DNA of 64,000 nt from Aurantimonas coralicida DSM 14790 (GCF_000421645.1 NZ_ATXK01000001.1:1-64000), one strand, 5' to 3'; positions 52,710 to 62,223 are shown, counted from the first letter of the stretch. The notes: generated from the sequence alone by a model not told the origin. Program-made: numbers and translations.

Positions 52710-55214
52710 TCACCCCGGCAGCGCCCGGGCGCGCGGTCCGGCATCGGCCGCCGGCGAAGGCGGCAGGTAGACCAGCTCGGCCGACACGGCTTCGTCATCC
52801 TCCACCGTCCCGCGTCCGCAGGTCAGGAGCATGCGCGCGAGCTCGTCGGCGGGTTTCGGAGGCGAGAAGAAATAGCCCTGCATCTCGCGGCAGCCTTCGC
52901 GCAACAGGATATCGCGCTGGGCCGACGTCTCGACGCCCTCGGCAATCACCGACAGGTCCATGGCCCGGCTGAGGCCGATCACGGCGCGGATGATCGCCAT
53001 GTTCTCGCGATCGTCGATGTGGCGGACGAAGGACTGGTCGATCTTGATCTTGTCGAAGGGGAACCGGCTGAGATAGCCGAGCGAGGAATAGCCGGTGCCG
53101 AAATCGTCCATGGAGATGCCGATGCCATGGTCGCGGAACCGCTTCAGCGTCGCCAGCACCGTGGCGCTGTCCTGCAGCAGCAGCGATTCCGTGACCTCGA
53201 TCCGCAGCCGTTCGGGAGCGAGGCCGGCTCGCTCCAACGCCGCCTCCACGATATCGGCGAGGCCCGGATCGCGGAACTGCACCGGCGAAAGATTGACCGA
53301 GATGGCCAGGTCCGACGGCCATTCGGCGGCCTGCCGGCAGGCGGTTTCCAGCACCCAGACGCCGAGCGGCGCCATCAGCCCGCAATCCTCGGCGACCGGG
53401 ATGAACTCGGCCGGCGACACCAGGCCGCGCTGCGGATGGTGCCAGCGCAACAAAGCCTCAAACCCGGTGACGACCTGGCGCTCGACATCCACGAAGGGCT
53501 GGTAGAACAGCGCGAATTCCTCGTTCTCGACGGCCAGCCGCAGGTCGAGTTCGAGCTGCCGCCGTGCCTCCAGCCCCGCATCCATGTCCGGCTCGAAGAA
53601 GCGGAAGGTGCCGCGCCCCTCGCTCTTGGCCCGATAGAGGGCCACGTCGGCATTCTTGATGATGGTGTCCGGGTCGATCGCCCGCCCGGCCTCGGCCATT
53701 TCCGCCGTGACGAAGATGCCGACGCTGACGCCGACGCAGATCGGCCGCTCGTCGATGGGAAACGGCTCGACGAAGGCATCGACGATGCGCTGCGCCAGGG
53801 CTGCGGCGCCGAGATGCGGATCGCCGGCGGACTGGATGATCGAGAATTCGTCGCCACCGACACGCGCCACGAGATCGCCCTGCCTGACGCAGGACAGCAG
53901 CCGGGCCGCGGCGGCGCGCAGCAGGGCGTCACCCGTCGGATGGCCGAGCGTGTCGTTGACCGCCTTGAAGCCGTCGAGGTCGAGGCAGAGCACGCTGGTG
54001 TTGGCGATGCCGGCAGCGGTCCGCGTCGCCGTCTCCAGCCGGTCGCGGAACTGCACCCGGTTGGGCAGTCCGGTGAGCGCGTCGTGCAGCGCCATGTGGG
54101 AGAGCTTCGCCTGGGCCCGATACTGGTCGGTCACGTCCTCGAACGTGTCGAGCCAGCCGCCGCCTTCGATCGCCTGCCGAGAGGTCGCGATCATCCGACC
54201 GTCGGGAAGTTCGTGGGTGAAGCTGCCGTCCGGACCGGGCGCCAGAAGATGCTGGATCTCCGGATCGAGCAGCACTTGCCGCGCCGACACGCCGATCTGC
54301 AGACCGCCGAACATCTCCGCGAACCGCCGGTTGAAGATCACCAGCCGCTCGTTGACGTCGAACAGGCAGAGGCCCTGCGTCATGTTGTTGAGCGCCGCCT
54401 CGAAGCGGCTGTTCTGGATGGCGATATGGCTGTCGTAGCTGTCGGCCTGCTCGGCCATCAGCTCGCGAATGCGGCCGATATGCTCGCCGATACTGCGCTG
54501 CATCGTCGCCAGGGCGCGCATCAGCTGGGCCGTCTCGTCGTGACCATGTGGCACGATCTCGTTGTCGAGCTTGCCGCGGGCGATCGATTCGGCCACCTGC
54601 ACCGCCCGGTTCAGCGGCGGCACGATCATCCGCGCCAGCATCAGCGAGATCATGACGGCCAGCACAACGGCCGCCGCCATCGCGCCCTGGGTGCTGTGCA
54701 TCGAGGCTTCGATCAGTTCGCCGACTTCCCGGCGAAAGCGGTAGCCGTCGCCGGCGAGGATCTCGACCGCCGTGTCGAATTCCCCGTCGAGGGCGGAAAA
54801 CCGCGCCCGCAGCTGCGTGTTGTCCAGCGTGCTGAAATCCTGCTGCAGCAATTGCAGCCCGGTGCGGATTTCGCCGATCTTGCGACGGCCACCGGGCGAC
54901 ATCGCCCGTTCCGAGGCGACGTCGAGATCGGCCATGATGTCCGGCAGGAATGTCGACAGTGCGGTCTGCGCCGACAGGAACGCTTCGCCATCGCCCCGCA
55001 CCTCGCCCGAACGCAGCTGCAGATCGTCCATCTCGATCTGCAGGAGCGAGTTCTGCGCCGAGCGCAGATAGCTCAGCGACAGAAGCGCCTCGTCGTAGAT
55101 GCGGGTGGCGAGGTCACCGGCCCCACGCTGCGAGTGCTGCGCGAAGACGCCGAGACCGAGCGTGACGAGCGTCAGGCACAGGCAGCCGACAAGAAGTTTC
55201 AACCGGAGGGGCAT
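52710..55214 (-). CDS. Membrane GGDEF-EAL protein with HAMP and PAS domains
   Basis: 834 residues. Membrane helix 1 (KLLVGCLCLTLVTLGLGVFA), a periplasmic helical sensor, helix 2 near 180-200, a HAMP segment (VPPLNRAVQVAESIARGKLD), PAS (LNNMTQGLCLFDVNERLVIF), GGDEF (LTGLPNRVQFRDRL; RVGGDEFSIIQSAGD) and EAL (VTGFEALLRWHHPQRGLVSP; VNLSPVQFRDPGL; MDDFGTGYSSLGYL). Both active-site signatures are intact, so it may make or degrade c-di-GMP. First-to-last order: catalase, cupredoxin, then this gene, all leftward. Confidence 0.95.
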   Translation of the reverse strand: MPLRLKLLVGCLCLTLVTLGLGVFAQHSQRGAGDLATRIYDEALLSLSYLRSAQNSLLQIEMDDLQLRSGEVRGDGEAFLSAQTALSTFLPDIMADLDVASERAMSPGGRRKIGEIRTGLQLLQQDFSTLDNTQLRARFSALDGEFDTAVEILAGDGYRFRREVGELIEASMHSTQGAMAAAVVLAVMISLMLARMIVPPLNRAVQVAESIARGKLDNEIVPHGHDETAQLMRALATMQRSIGEHIGRIRELMAEQADSYDSHIAIQNSRFEAALNNMTQGLCLFDVNERLVIFNRRFAEMFGGLQIGVSARQVLLDPEIQHLLAPGPDGSFTHELPDGRMIATSRQAIEGGGWLDTFEDVTDQYRAQAKLSHMALHDALTGLPNRVQFRDRLETATRTAAGIANTSVLCLDLDGFKAVNDTLGHPTGDALLRAAAARLLSCVRQGDLVARVGGDEFSIIQSAGDPHLGAAALAQRIVDAFVEPFPIDERPICVGVSVGIFVTAEMAEAGRAIDPDTIIKNADVALYRAKSEGRGTFRFFEPDMDAGLEARRQLELDLRLAVENEEFALFYQPFVDVERQVVTGFEALLRWHHPQRGLVSPAEFIPVAEDCGLMAPLGVWVLETACRQAAEWPSDLAISVNLSPVQFRDPGLADIVEAALERAGLAPERLRIEVTESLLLQDSATVLATLKRFRDHGIGISMDDFGTGYSSLGYLSRFPFDKIKIDQSFVRHIDDRENMAIIRAVIGLSRAMDLSVIAEGVETSAQRDILLREGCREMQGYFFSPPKPADELARMLLTCGRGTVEDDEAVSAELVYLPPSPAADAGPRARALPG

Positions 55215-55262
55215 GCGGTGTCGTAATCCCGGAGGGTTAGGAGGGGCGGAATCTGCCGGGTA

Positions 55263-55589
55263 TCATTCGACCGAAACGGCGAGGCTCATGCGCGGATGAA
55301 TGCCGCAGCGGACTTCGTAGTCGCCCCGTCGCGGAAAGGTGACGTCGATCACCTCGCCGGGCGCCTGTTCGTCGGAATCGAAGCTGAAGCCGTCGGTCTC
55401 GACATAGATCTGGTGCAGGAACTCGTCGCGATTGGTGAAGCGCAACGTGTCGCCCTCTTCGATCGCCACCGCCTTGCGGTCGAACATGCGGTCGATCTGG
55501 TCGATGATGATCATATGCCCTGCCGCCATGGCGACGACGATCGGCAGGGTGAAGCCGCACAGGGCGGCGCAAGTGACGAGACGGAGCAT
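55263..55589 (-). CDS. Exported cupredoxin (blue copper protein)
   Basis: 108 residues. A signal peptide (ends VVAMAAG) is followed by a plastocyanin-like fold. All four type 1 copper ligands can be placed: His in RDEFLHQIYVE and Cys, His and Met in YEVRCGIHPRMSLAV. Probably a periplasmic electron carrier. It lies 25 bp behind the exported catalase-type peroxidase gene and ahead of the GGDEF-EAL gene. Confidence 0.9.
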   Translation of the reverse strand: MLRLVTCAALCGFTLPIVVAMAAGHMIIIDQIDRMFDRKAVAIEEGDTLRFTNRDEFLHQIYVETDGFSFDSDEQAPGEVIDVTFPRRGDYEVRCGIHPRMSLAVSVE

Positions 55590-55614
55590 CCGGGACGTCC
55601 TTTCCGTGTCGGGG

Positions 55615-56670
55615 CTAGTGGCTGTCCGTCGCCGCCGCGCCGGCGGTCAGCCGTCGGCTATAGGACATGCGGTAGCTGCGGGTGCGCGTGATCAGCATCG
55701 GGTCGTCGGAGGGCGCAATGCCGCCGACGAGGCTAAGCGGCGTGAAGACGAGCTCTCGCTGCCGCGCGACCGAATCGGCAGCCAGCGTCGTCAGGGACAG
55801 GACGCCGAGCTCCACCTGTTCGCGGTCCTCGGGCCAGGGAAAGGCCGCGCGGGTGATCGGATCGCCCTCGCCGGCGAGCTGGACCAGCAGGCGGAATTGC
55901 ACCGGCCCGTCCTCCAGCCGCTCGGCCATGTCCTGCGACAGATAGTCTGGGTCCTTTGCCGCCGCTTCGGCCGCGCTCAGATGCGCGACGCCCGCGACCG
56001 GCACCAGCCGATACTTGCCGAAGCGCGATTCGCCGGCCGCATTGGTGAAGGAGAAGGCGTTGACGCCGTAGAAGGCCTCGGTGGCGAAGCTGACCGGTGC
56101 CGGCTTCGGCGCGTCGATGAAGCGTTTGGCGGCCGGATGCGCGGCCAGGTGATCGGCAAAATCCTGCGGATCGGACGAGCCGAGCGCCTGGACGAAGCGG
56201 CGGAACTCCTCCGGCGTCTGGGCGGCGAAGCCGTCGAAGGAATGGGCGACGATGTCCGTCGAGCCGCCTTCCGGCAGCAGGAACTTGATCGCCATGCCCT
56301 TGGGGTTGGCGTCGCCGGTATTGTCGCCGACATGGGGCACGCCCGCGAAATTCGAGAAGCGGACCGTCACGTCCACATCGCCCCCGGTGAGATGTTCGGC
56401 GCGGGTCAGCGATGCGGCGTTCTTGGACGGGCGGAACGTCCCGTCGAGGAGAATGCCCTTGGAATGGGCCGTTCGGTAGCCCTTGTGCGGCCCGCCGAAA
56501 ACCTTGTCGAGCCCGGCGACGATGTCCCGGGCGAGCTGGGTCTGGCTGCTGCCGGCCGGCTTGTCCTCGGCAAGCGCGGGTGCGGCGCCGAACCATGCCG
56601 TCGAAACTGCAAGAACGGCTGCCGCGCGCCGAATCAGGGCGCCGGCGCGCCTGTCGTCAGGTCTGGTCAT
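55615..56670 (-). CDS. Exported catalase-family peroxidase (SrpA-like)
   Basis: 351 residues, much shorter than true catalases (~480+). A signal peptide (AAAVLAVSTAWFGAAPALAE) indicates export. Heme-pocket residues are visible: distal His in KGYRTAHSKGILLDGTF, Asn in NTGDANPKGMAIKFLLPEGG, and the proximal Arg-x3-Tyr in TRTRSYRMSYSRR. The group, called catalase-related peroxidases, uses organic co-substrates. Next to a cupredoxin gene, which could be its electron donor (inference). Confidence 0.92.
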   Translation of the reverse strand: MTRPDDRRAGALIRRAAAVLAVSTAWFGAAPALAEDKPAGSSQTQLARDIVAGLDKVFGGPHKGYRTAHSKGILLDGTFRPSKNAASLTRAEHLTGGDVDVTVRFSNFAGVPHVGDNTGDANPKGMAIKFLLPEGGSTDIVAHSFDGFAAQTPEEFRRFVQALGSSDPQDFADHLAAHPAAKRFIDAPKPAPVSFATEAFYGVNAFSFTNAAGESRFGKYRLVPVAGVAHLSAAEAAAKDPDYLSQDMAERLEDGPVQFRLLVQLAGEGDPITRAAFPWPEDREQVELGVLSLTTLAADSVARQRELVFTPLSLVGGIAPSDDPMLITRTRSYRMSYSRRLTAGAAATDSH

Positions 56671-56827
56671 TGCGGGAATCCTGCCAGTTGCTCACGCGGC
56701 AACCTGACACGTGCCTGCTTAACCCATTGCTACATTGCGGATAATTCCGGGCAGCCGATGGTTAGCCGGAACGGGACGTCACGGCACAGCTGTCGCAAGG
56801 GCAATGGAAGCGGCGACCGGAACGCGA

Positions 56828-57637
56828 TCAGGCGGCACCGACCGGCGCGGTCTGGGGCAGCACGAAGGGCAGATCCGGTGGTGTCCGGCCAACCGGCAGG
56901 GCGATGCCGTAGACCGCACTGACAAGCGCGTCGTCTACGACCGTGCCGACCGGCCCGTTGGCCAGGACGCGCCCGTCCTTGAGGGCGACGATGCGGTCGC
57001 TCGCAAGCGCTGCGAGATTGAGATCGTGCAGCACCACGACGACACCGATGCCGCGTCCCGCCAGCCGCCGGGCCAGCGACAGGGTCTCGACCTGGTGGCG
57101 CAGATCGAGACTGGCGGTGGGTTCGTCCAGAAGCAGGTAATGGCCGTCCGCGCCGTCGCCGGCCGGCGATTCCATCGCCGCTTCGAGCTGGGCAATGGCC
57201 CGGGCCAGATGCACGCGCTGGGCCTCGCCGCCGGACAGGCTCGGCACCAGCCGCGCCGCGTGGCCGGCCATGTCCACCTGCGCCAGCGCCGCGGCGGCGA
57301 TGGCTTCGCGCCGCCGGCCGAGCGCCCCGCCCGCCTCGGCGCCGAAGCCGACCACCTCGGCGGCGGTGAAGGGAAAGGCGAGCGCCACGCTCTGGGCGAC
57401 CACCGCACGGCGCCGCGACAGCGCCGCGGCGCCGATGTCGTCCATCGCGCATCCGTCGAGGCGCGCCGCCCCGCGGTCGGGCCGCATCTGCCCGCTCAGC
57501 ACCTTCAACAGCGTTGACTTGCCGGCCCCGTTGGCACCGATCACCGCGACGCATTCGCCGGGAGTGACGGCAAGGCTGACCCCGTCGAGGATGGTTCGGC
57601 CGCCAAGGGAGACCGAAATGTCGGCGAGTTCCAGCAT
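56828..57637 (-). CDS. hmuV: Heme ABC transporter, ATP-binding protein
   Basis: 269 residues from MLELADISVSLGGRTILDGV. Walker A is VIGANGAGKSTLLKVLSG, the signature LSGGEAQRVHLARAIAQLE, Walker B YLLLDEPTASLDLRHQ, and the switch His lies in VVVLHDLNLA. It powers heme import with HmuU and HmuT. The start overlaps the hmuU stop by one base (TGATG). The reading frame runs to 59143 but the rest is out-of-frame shadow of hmuU and hmuT. Confidence 0.97.
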   Translation of the reverse strand: MLELADISVSLGGRTILDGVSLAVTPGECVAVIGANGAGKSTLLKVLSGQMRPDRGAARLDGCAMDDIGAAALSRRRAVVAQSVALAFPFTAAEVVGFGAEAGGALGRRREAIAAAALAQVDMAGHAARLVPSLSGGEAQRVHLARAIAQLEAAMESPAGDGADGHYLLLDEPTASLDLRHQVETLSLARRLAGRGIGVVVVLHDLNLAALASDRIVALKDGRVLANGPVGTVVDDALVSAVYGIALPVGRTPPDLPFVLPQTAPVGAA

Positions 57638-58749
57638 CAGACGACCAGCCCGCCGCGCCGCCGCAGCAGCAGCCAGAGGAAGAACGGCGCCCCGACAAGC
57701 GCGGTGAGGATGCCGATCGGCAGTTCGGCGGGGGCGACGATGGTCCGCGCCGCGGTGTCGGCGGCAACGACGAGACTGCCGCCGAAGAGCGCCGCCGCGG
57801 GCAGCAGGGTGCGATGGTCCGGGCCGATCAGCGTGCGCAACAGATGCGGCGCGATCAGGCCGACGAAGCCGATGATCCCGGAGATGGCGACGGCCGCGCC
57901 GATCGCCCCGGCGATGACGAACACCGCGAGGCGCGTGACGCGTTGTACGTCGATGCCCAGATGAAACGCTTCCGTGTGGCCGAGGGTCATGGCGTTGAGG
58001 CTGCGCGCGAGGAACGGCGCGGCGACGAAGGCCGGCAGCATCAGCGGCAGCACCGCCGCGATCTTCGGCCATGTGGCGCCGCCGAGGCCGCCCATGGTCC
58101 AGAAGGTCAGTTCGCGCAATTGCTGGTCGTTGGAAATGAAGACGAGCACGCCGATGAGGGCGCTGGCGAGCGCGGCCAGCGCGATGCCGACGAGCAGCAT
58201 GGCGGCCACCGAGGTGCGGCCGTTGACCGTCGAGAGCCGGTACAGGATGATTGTCGTGCAGAGGCTGCCCAGGAAGGCGGCGATCGGCAAAAGATGCCGC
58301 GCGACCAGCTCCGGCAGCCAGCCGGCGGCCATTTCTCCCAGCACGATGCTGGTCACGGCGGCGAGCGCGGCACCTGAGGAGATTCCGACAAGGGACGGAT
58401 CGGCCAGCGGATTTCGAAACAGCCCCTGCATCATCGCGCCGGACAAAGCGAGCGCCGCCCCGACCAGCATGCCGGCGAGGACACGCGGCAGGCGAATGTC
58501 GAGGACGATGGTGGCCAGCGACAGGTCCAGCGTCTCCCGGCGGCCGGTCGCGGCCGCGACCAGCGCGTCGAGCGTGGCCGAAAGCGACAGGCCGGCAGCC
58601 CCGACCGTCAGCGCTACGAGGCAGGCCAGCACCGCAAGAATTCCCGCAGCGACGACACCGATCCGCGCCAGCGCGGCGCGGTCGCGGGAACGCAGGATGT
58701 TCCCGCCCCTCCCGGTCCGCGCGCCCACCAGTTCCCCGGAGACGCTCAC
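57637..58749 (-). CDS. hmuU: Heme ABC transporter, permease
   Basis: 370 residues, FecCD/BtuC-type permease with about ten membrane helices. Family motifs: DIRLPRVLAGMLVGAALALS, GLFRNPLADPSLVGISSGAA, and ISGIIGFVGLIAPHLLRTLI. Starts with an ATGA overlap on hmuT and ends overlapping hmuV. Confidence 0.97.
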   Translation of the reverse strand: MSVSGELVGARTGRGGNILRSRDRAALARIGVVAAGILAVLACLVALTVGAAGLSLSATLDALVAAATGRRETLDLSLATIVLDIRLPRVLAGMLVGAALALSGAMMQGLFRNPLADPSLVGISSGAALAAVTSIVLGEMAAGWLPELVARHLLPIAAFLGSLCTTIILYRLSTVNGRTSVAAMLLVGIALAALASALIGVLVFISNDQQLRELTFWTMGGLGGATWPKIAAVLPLMLPAFVAAPFLARSLNAMTLGHTEAFHLGIDVQRVTRLAVFVIAGAIGAAVAISGIIGFVGLIAPHLLRTLIGPDHRTLLPAAALFGGSLVVAADTAARTIVAPAELPIGILTALVGAPFFLWLLLRRRGGLVV

Positions 58750-59693
58750 CGCGGCTCGACCCAGGCGCGCGGCGGCAAGGTCGGCAGATCGAGCCCGGGA
58801 TACAGATCGGCGGCCAGATCCCGGATCGCATGGGCCGTGCGCGGGCCGAAGCCGAGAAGATAGGTCCCGTCATAGGCGAAGAGCCGGTCGTCTTGCACCG
58901 CGGGCGTCGTTGCGAAGGCCGGGTCGGCGCGCACGTGATCGAGGCCGTCGGCATGCTCGCCCGACTGCATGGTGACGACCGCATCGGGCGCGGCGGCAAC
59001 GACGGCTTCCGGGGTTGCCGGCTTGAAACCTGTGAAGGCAGCAAAGGCGTTGTCGGCGCCGGCCAGCGCCAGCATGGCGTCGGCCGAGGTCTCGCGGCCG
59101 GCCACCAGCGGCGCTCCGCCCCGCATGGCCAGGACGAAGGCAACGCTTCGCCGCTCGTCGATGCTTGCGGTCGCCGCGGTCACGGCCGCCAGGTCCGCCG
59201 CGACCGTCGCAGCCAGTTCCTCGCCCTTCTCCCCTGCCCCGACAGCGTCGGCCACGGCGCGGATCTTGGCGACGATCCCGTCGGCCGTCGGCGTGTCGGG
59301 AATGTTGACGAAGGGCACCGAAGCCGCTTCCAGGACGTCGAGCACGTCCGGCGGGCCAGCGCCCTCGATGGCGACGATCAGCGTCGGCGACAGCGCCAGG
59401 ATGCCTTCCGCCGCCAGGGCGCGCATGTAGCCGACGTCCGGCTTGTCCGTCATCGCCGCGGGGTAGGTGCTGGTCGTGTCCACCGCGACGATCTTGTCGG
59501 CCATGCCGAGCGCGTCGAGGATTTCGGTCACCGCCCCGCCGATCGACACGATGCGGGCCGTATCGGCGATCGCGACCGTGCGGCCATGGGCGTCGACGAC
59601 GCTGCGGCTCTCCGCCATCGCCTGAGCCGACAGGGCCGGCAGGAGCGACAGCGCCGCGGCGGCGATGGTGAGGCGGCGGAAAAGGCTTTGCAT
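58746..59693 (-). CDS. hmuT: Periplasmic heme-binding protein
   Basis: 315 residues. A signal peptide (LTIAAAALSLLPALSAQAMA) and a TroA-like fold: RIVSIGGAVTEILDALGMAD and the heme-ligand Tyr candidate in TSTYPAAMTDKPDVGYM. It passes heme from the outer-membrane receptor to HmuUV. Follows hemP by 10 bp; overlaps hmuU (ATGA). Confidence 0.95.
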   Translation of the reverse strand: MQSLFRRLTIAAAALSLLPALSAQAMAESRSVVDAHGRTVAIADTARIVSIGGAVTEILDALGMADKIVAVDTTSTYPAAMTDKPDVGYMRALAAEGILALSPTLIVAIEGAGPPDVLDVLEAASVPFVNIPDTPTADGIVAKIRAVADAVGAGEKGEELAATVAADLAAVTAATASIDERRSVAFVLAMRGGAPLVAGRETSADAMLALAGADNAFAAFTGFKPATPEAVVAAAPDAVVTMQSGEHADGLDHVRADPAFATTPAVQDDRLFAYDGTYLLGFGPRTAHAIRDLAADLYPGLDLPTLPPRAWVEPR

Positions 59694-59703
59694 GCCGGAT
59701 GTC

Positions 59704-59916
59704 CTACTTGGTCAGGATGAGCTTGTTGTTGGACGTCAGCCGCAGCCGGTAGATGTCGCCGGCATGCCGGATCAGGACTTCCCGCCCGGCCGAAAACAGC
59801 TCGGCGGCATTCAGCATCGGCAGCGTTCCGCCGCCGGTTCCTCTCGCCTCATGGCCGGTCCCCGTCTGCGGCTTCGGCGCCGTTTCGCACATCATCTGCA
59901 CCCTCATCGTCGTCAT
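59704..59916 (-). CDS. hmuP: Hemin uptake protein HemP/HmuP
   Basis: 70 residues from MTTMRVQMMCETAPKPQ. The C-terminal half (SAGREVLIRHAGDIYRLRLT then SNNKLILTK) is the HemP/HmuP signature. In bradyrhizobia HmuP is a co-activator of hmuR with Irr; here it heads the hmuTUV unit and faces hmuR. An in-frame ATG at 59967 is upstream and less likely. Confidence 0.92.
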   Translation of the reverse strand: MTTMRVQMMCETAPKPQTGTGHEARGTGGGTLPMLNAAELFSAGREVLIRHAGDIYRLRLTSNNKLILTK

Positions 59917-59970
59917 CCCGCGCTGGACACCCCAGCCCACCGGGCCTTGCCACCCCCTCGGCAACAATGT

Positions 59971-59985
59971 TGACTCTGATAGTCA
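59971..59985. promoter_or_regulatory. Candidate iron-responsive operator (TGA-N9-TCA)
   Basis: TGACTCTGATAGTCA fits the RirA-type IRO consensus TGA-N9-TCA, with extended symmetry (TGACT/AGTCA). It lies between the divergent hmuP and hmuR genes and overlaps TTGACT (59970-59975), a possible -35 box for hmuR. RirA binding would repress heme uptake in iron-rich cells. Assignment to RirA rather than another Fe regulator is inference. Confidence 0.65.
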
Positions 59986-60154
59986 GGTTAAATATCGAAT
60001 GCAAGCAAGGCGCCACGGTCGACAGGCCGTCCGCCTCCGGATGCCAGCCAGCCGCTCCTGACCGTAGCCAGCCAGCCCGTCACGCCTCTCAAACGACAGC
60101 GGGAAATCATGGCCCATCCAGACGGGCGCCTTCGCGGCGCGACACCACCCCTCC

Positions 60155-62200
60155 ATGGCGCAGGATGTGCAAACCACGCAGGAACCGGCGGGCGCTCCGG
60201 ACATGGATGCGATGGCGATCCAGCTCGACGAGGTGTCGATCCTCGCCAATCGTGGTCCGCAGAGCCCGATCCAGAGTCTTGGCGGCGTCAGCGTCGTCGG
60301 CCGTGACGAGATCGCCCGCTACAATGCCGGCGACCTGGAGGACGTGCTGGCGACGATTCCGGGCGTGTCCACCACCAGCGACCGCGACGATCCCGGCGTG
60401 TCCATTTCCGTCCGCGGCCTGCGCGATTCCGGCCGCGTCAACGTGATGATCGACGGCGCCCGCCAGAATTTCGGCGTGCAGGGCCATCTCGACAACAATC
60501 TCGTCTATGTCGATCCGGCGCTTCTGGGCGGCATCGACGTGATCCGCGGCCCGGTGGCGAACGCCTACGGTTCCGGCGCGATCGGCGGCGTCGTGGCGAT
60601 GCGCACGCTGGAGCTGGAAGACCTTTTGACGCCATCCGAGCGCTACGCGGCGCGTCTCGGCACGGTCTACGGCACCAACGGGCCGGACTGGGTGGGCAAG
60701 CTTGAAGCCGGCGTGCGCTTCACGGAGGACGCCGATGTCTACGGCGCCTTCGTCTACCGCGACGAGGACGACTACCGGGACGGTGACGGCAACGATGTCG
60801 ACAACACCGGCTTCGACGTGCGTTCCGGCGTCCTGAAGGCGCGGCTGCGCCCCGCCGACGGCCACGAGATCACCCTGTCGGGCGTCATCTACGACAACGA
60901 CTTCGTCTCATCGACCGGCTCCGGCGCCGATCGCGACACCGACGTGCGCAACGCCACCTACCGTGTCGGCTACACCTTCGTCAGCCCCGACACGCCGCTG
61001 GTCGACCTCAACTTCAACCTCTATCGCAACGAGACCGACTACACGCAGATCGACCAGAATCCCGCCGCGGCGCGCCGCGACGTCGAGGTGTCGACGACCG
61101 GCTTCGATCTCTACAACGCCTCGCGCTTCGATCTCGGCATCGTGCCCACCACCCTCACCTACGGCGTCGACTATTTCCGCGACGAGGTGGAGACCCGCGA
61201 CGATGTCGGCTCGACCGAACTCTTCACGCCGTCCGGCACGCGCGAGGTCTATGGCGGCTTCATCCAGGCCCGGTTCGAATACGACACCTGGCTGGAAGTG
61301 ATCGGCGGCGGCCGCTTCGATCATTTCGACCTGACCAGCACCGCGACGACCGAAGAGAACACCGGCGACCGCTTCTCCCCGAAGCTCAGCGTCGGCGTCA
61401 CGCCGATCCAGGGCTTCCAGATCTACGGCACCTATGCCGAAGGCCTGCGCTCGCCGACGCTGAACGAGGCGGTCGTGTCGGGCCTCCATCCGGCGCCCGC
61501 CGCCTTCGAGCTCCTGCCCAATGCCGGCCTGTCGCCGGAAGTCGGGCACACGCTGGAGGCCGGCGTGAACCTCTCCTACGACAATGTCCTCGTCGGCGGC
61601 GACGGGCTGCGCGCCAAGCTGGCGGTCTTCCGCAACGACGTCGACGACTACATCGAATATGCCACGCTTGATCGGCCCGGCGTCGCCAATCCGTGCCTCG
61701 CCGGCCGCGGGCCGATCTGCTTTGCGCGCCTGCCCTACGATGCGCTGCAGTACCAGAACATCGAGGAAGCCCGGCTGGAAGGCGTCGAGCTGGAGGCCAG
61801 CTATGACTGGCGCTGGGGCTATGTGGGCCTGGCCGGCGCGATCATCGACGGCGAAAACCGCCGCAACGGCGATCCGCTCAACTCGGTCTATCCCGACAAG
61901 CTGACGACGACGCTGGGCTTCCGGGCGCTCGACGAACGCCTGACCTTCGGCGGCCGCTGGCATGCGGTGGCGGCCAAGGACGACGTCACCGATCCGACCC
62001 TCGCCTCGGACCGCTACGACGTCTTCGACCTCTTCGTCGCCTACGAGCCCAACGAGAACACCCGCTTCGACGCCAGCATCCGCAATCTCTTCGACCAGCA
62101 GTACCAGGCCTATTCCGGCTTCCCGGCAAGCGAGACCGACCCGGCGCCCGGCTTCGAGGCGATGTTCGGGGTGAGCATCAAGTTCGGCGTCGACAGCTGA
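60155..62200 (+). CDS. hmuR: TonB-dependent heme/hemoglobin receptor
   Basis: 681 residues. The plug domain (VSVVGRDEIARYNAGDLEDV; DPGVSISVRGLRDSGRVNVM; RGPVANAYGSGAIGGVV) and a 22-strand-type barrel ending FGVSIKFGVDS match TonB-dependent hemoglobin/transferrin/lactoferrin receptors. The C-terminal residues fit outer-membrane insertion. Odd: the frame starts MAQDVQTTQEPAGAP, which looks like a mature N-terminus just after a signal cleavage site; no signal peptide is present in any frame upstream. The stretch back to 60068 is open but contains no start codon. Confidence 0.93.
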   Translation: MAQDVQTTQEPAGAPDMDAMAIQLDEVSILANRGPQSPIQSLGGVSVVGRDEIARYNAGDLEDVLATIPGVSTTSDRDDPGVSISVRGLRDSGRVNVMIDGARQNFGVQGHLDNNLVYVDPALLGGIDVIRGPVANAYGSGAIGGVVAMRTLELEDLLTPSERYAARLGTVYGTNGPDWVGKLEAGVRFTEDADVYGAFVYRDEDDYRDGDGNDVDNTGFDVRSGVLKARLRPADGHEITLSGVIYDNDFVSSTGSGADRDTDVRNATYRVGYTFVSPDTPLVDLNFNLYRNETDYTQIDQNPAAARRDVEVSTTGFDLYNASRFDLGIVPTTLTYGVDYFRDEVETRDDVGSTELFTPSGTREVYGGFIQARFEYDTWLEVIGGGRFDHFDLTSTATTEENTGDRFSPKLSVGVTPIQGFQIYGTYAEGLRSPTLNEAVVSGLHPAPAAFELLPNAGLSPEVGHTLEAGVNLSYDNVLVGGDGLRAKLAVFRNDVDDYIEYATLDRPGVANPCLAGRGPICFARLPYDALQYQNIEEARLEGVELEASYDWRWGYVGLAGAIIDGENRRNGDPLNSVYPDKLTTTLGFRALDERLTFGGRWHAVAAKDDVTDPTLASDRYDVFDLFVAYEPNENTRFDASIRNLFDQQYQAYSGFPASETDPAPGFEAMFGVSIKFGVDS

Positions 62201-62223
62201 CACCCCAACACAAGGATCAGACC

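Noticed and set aside
52551-55226. 891-codon rightward open frame
   Set aside because: Antisense to the GGDEF-EAL gene.
57638-59143. Upstream extension of the hmuV frame
   Set aside because: It overlaps hmuU and hmuT in another frame; the true start overlaps the hmuU stop as TGATG.
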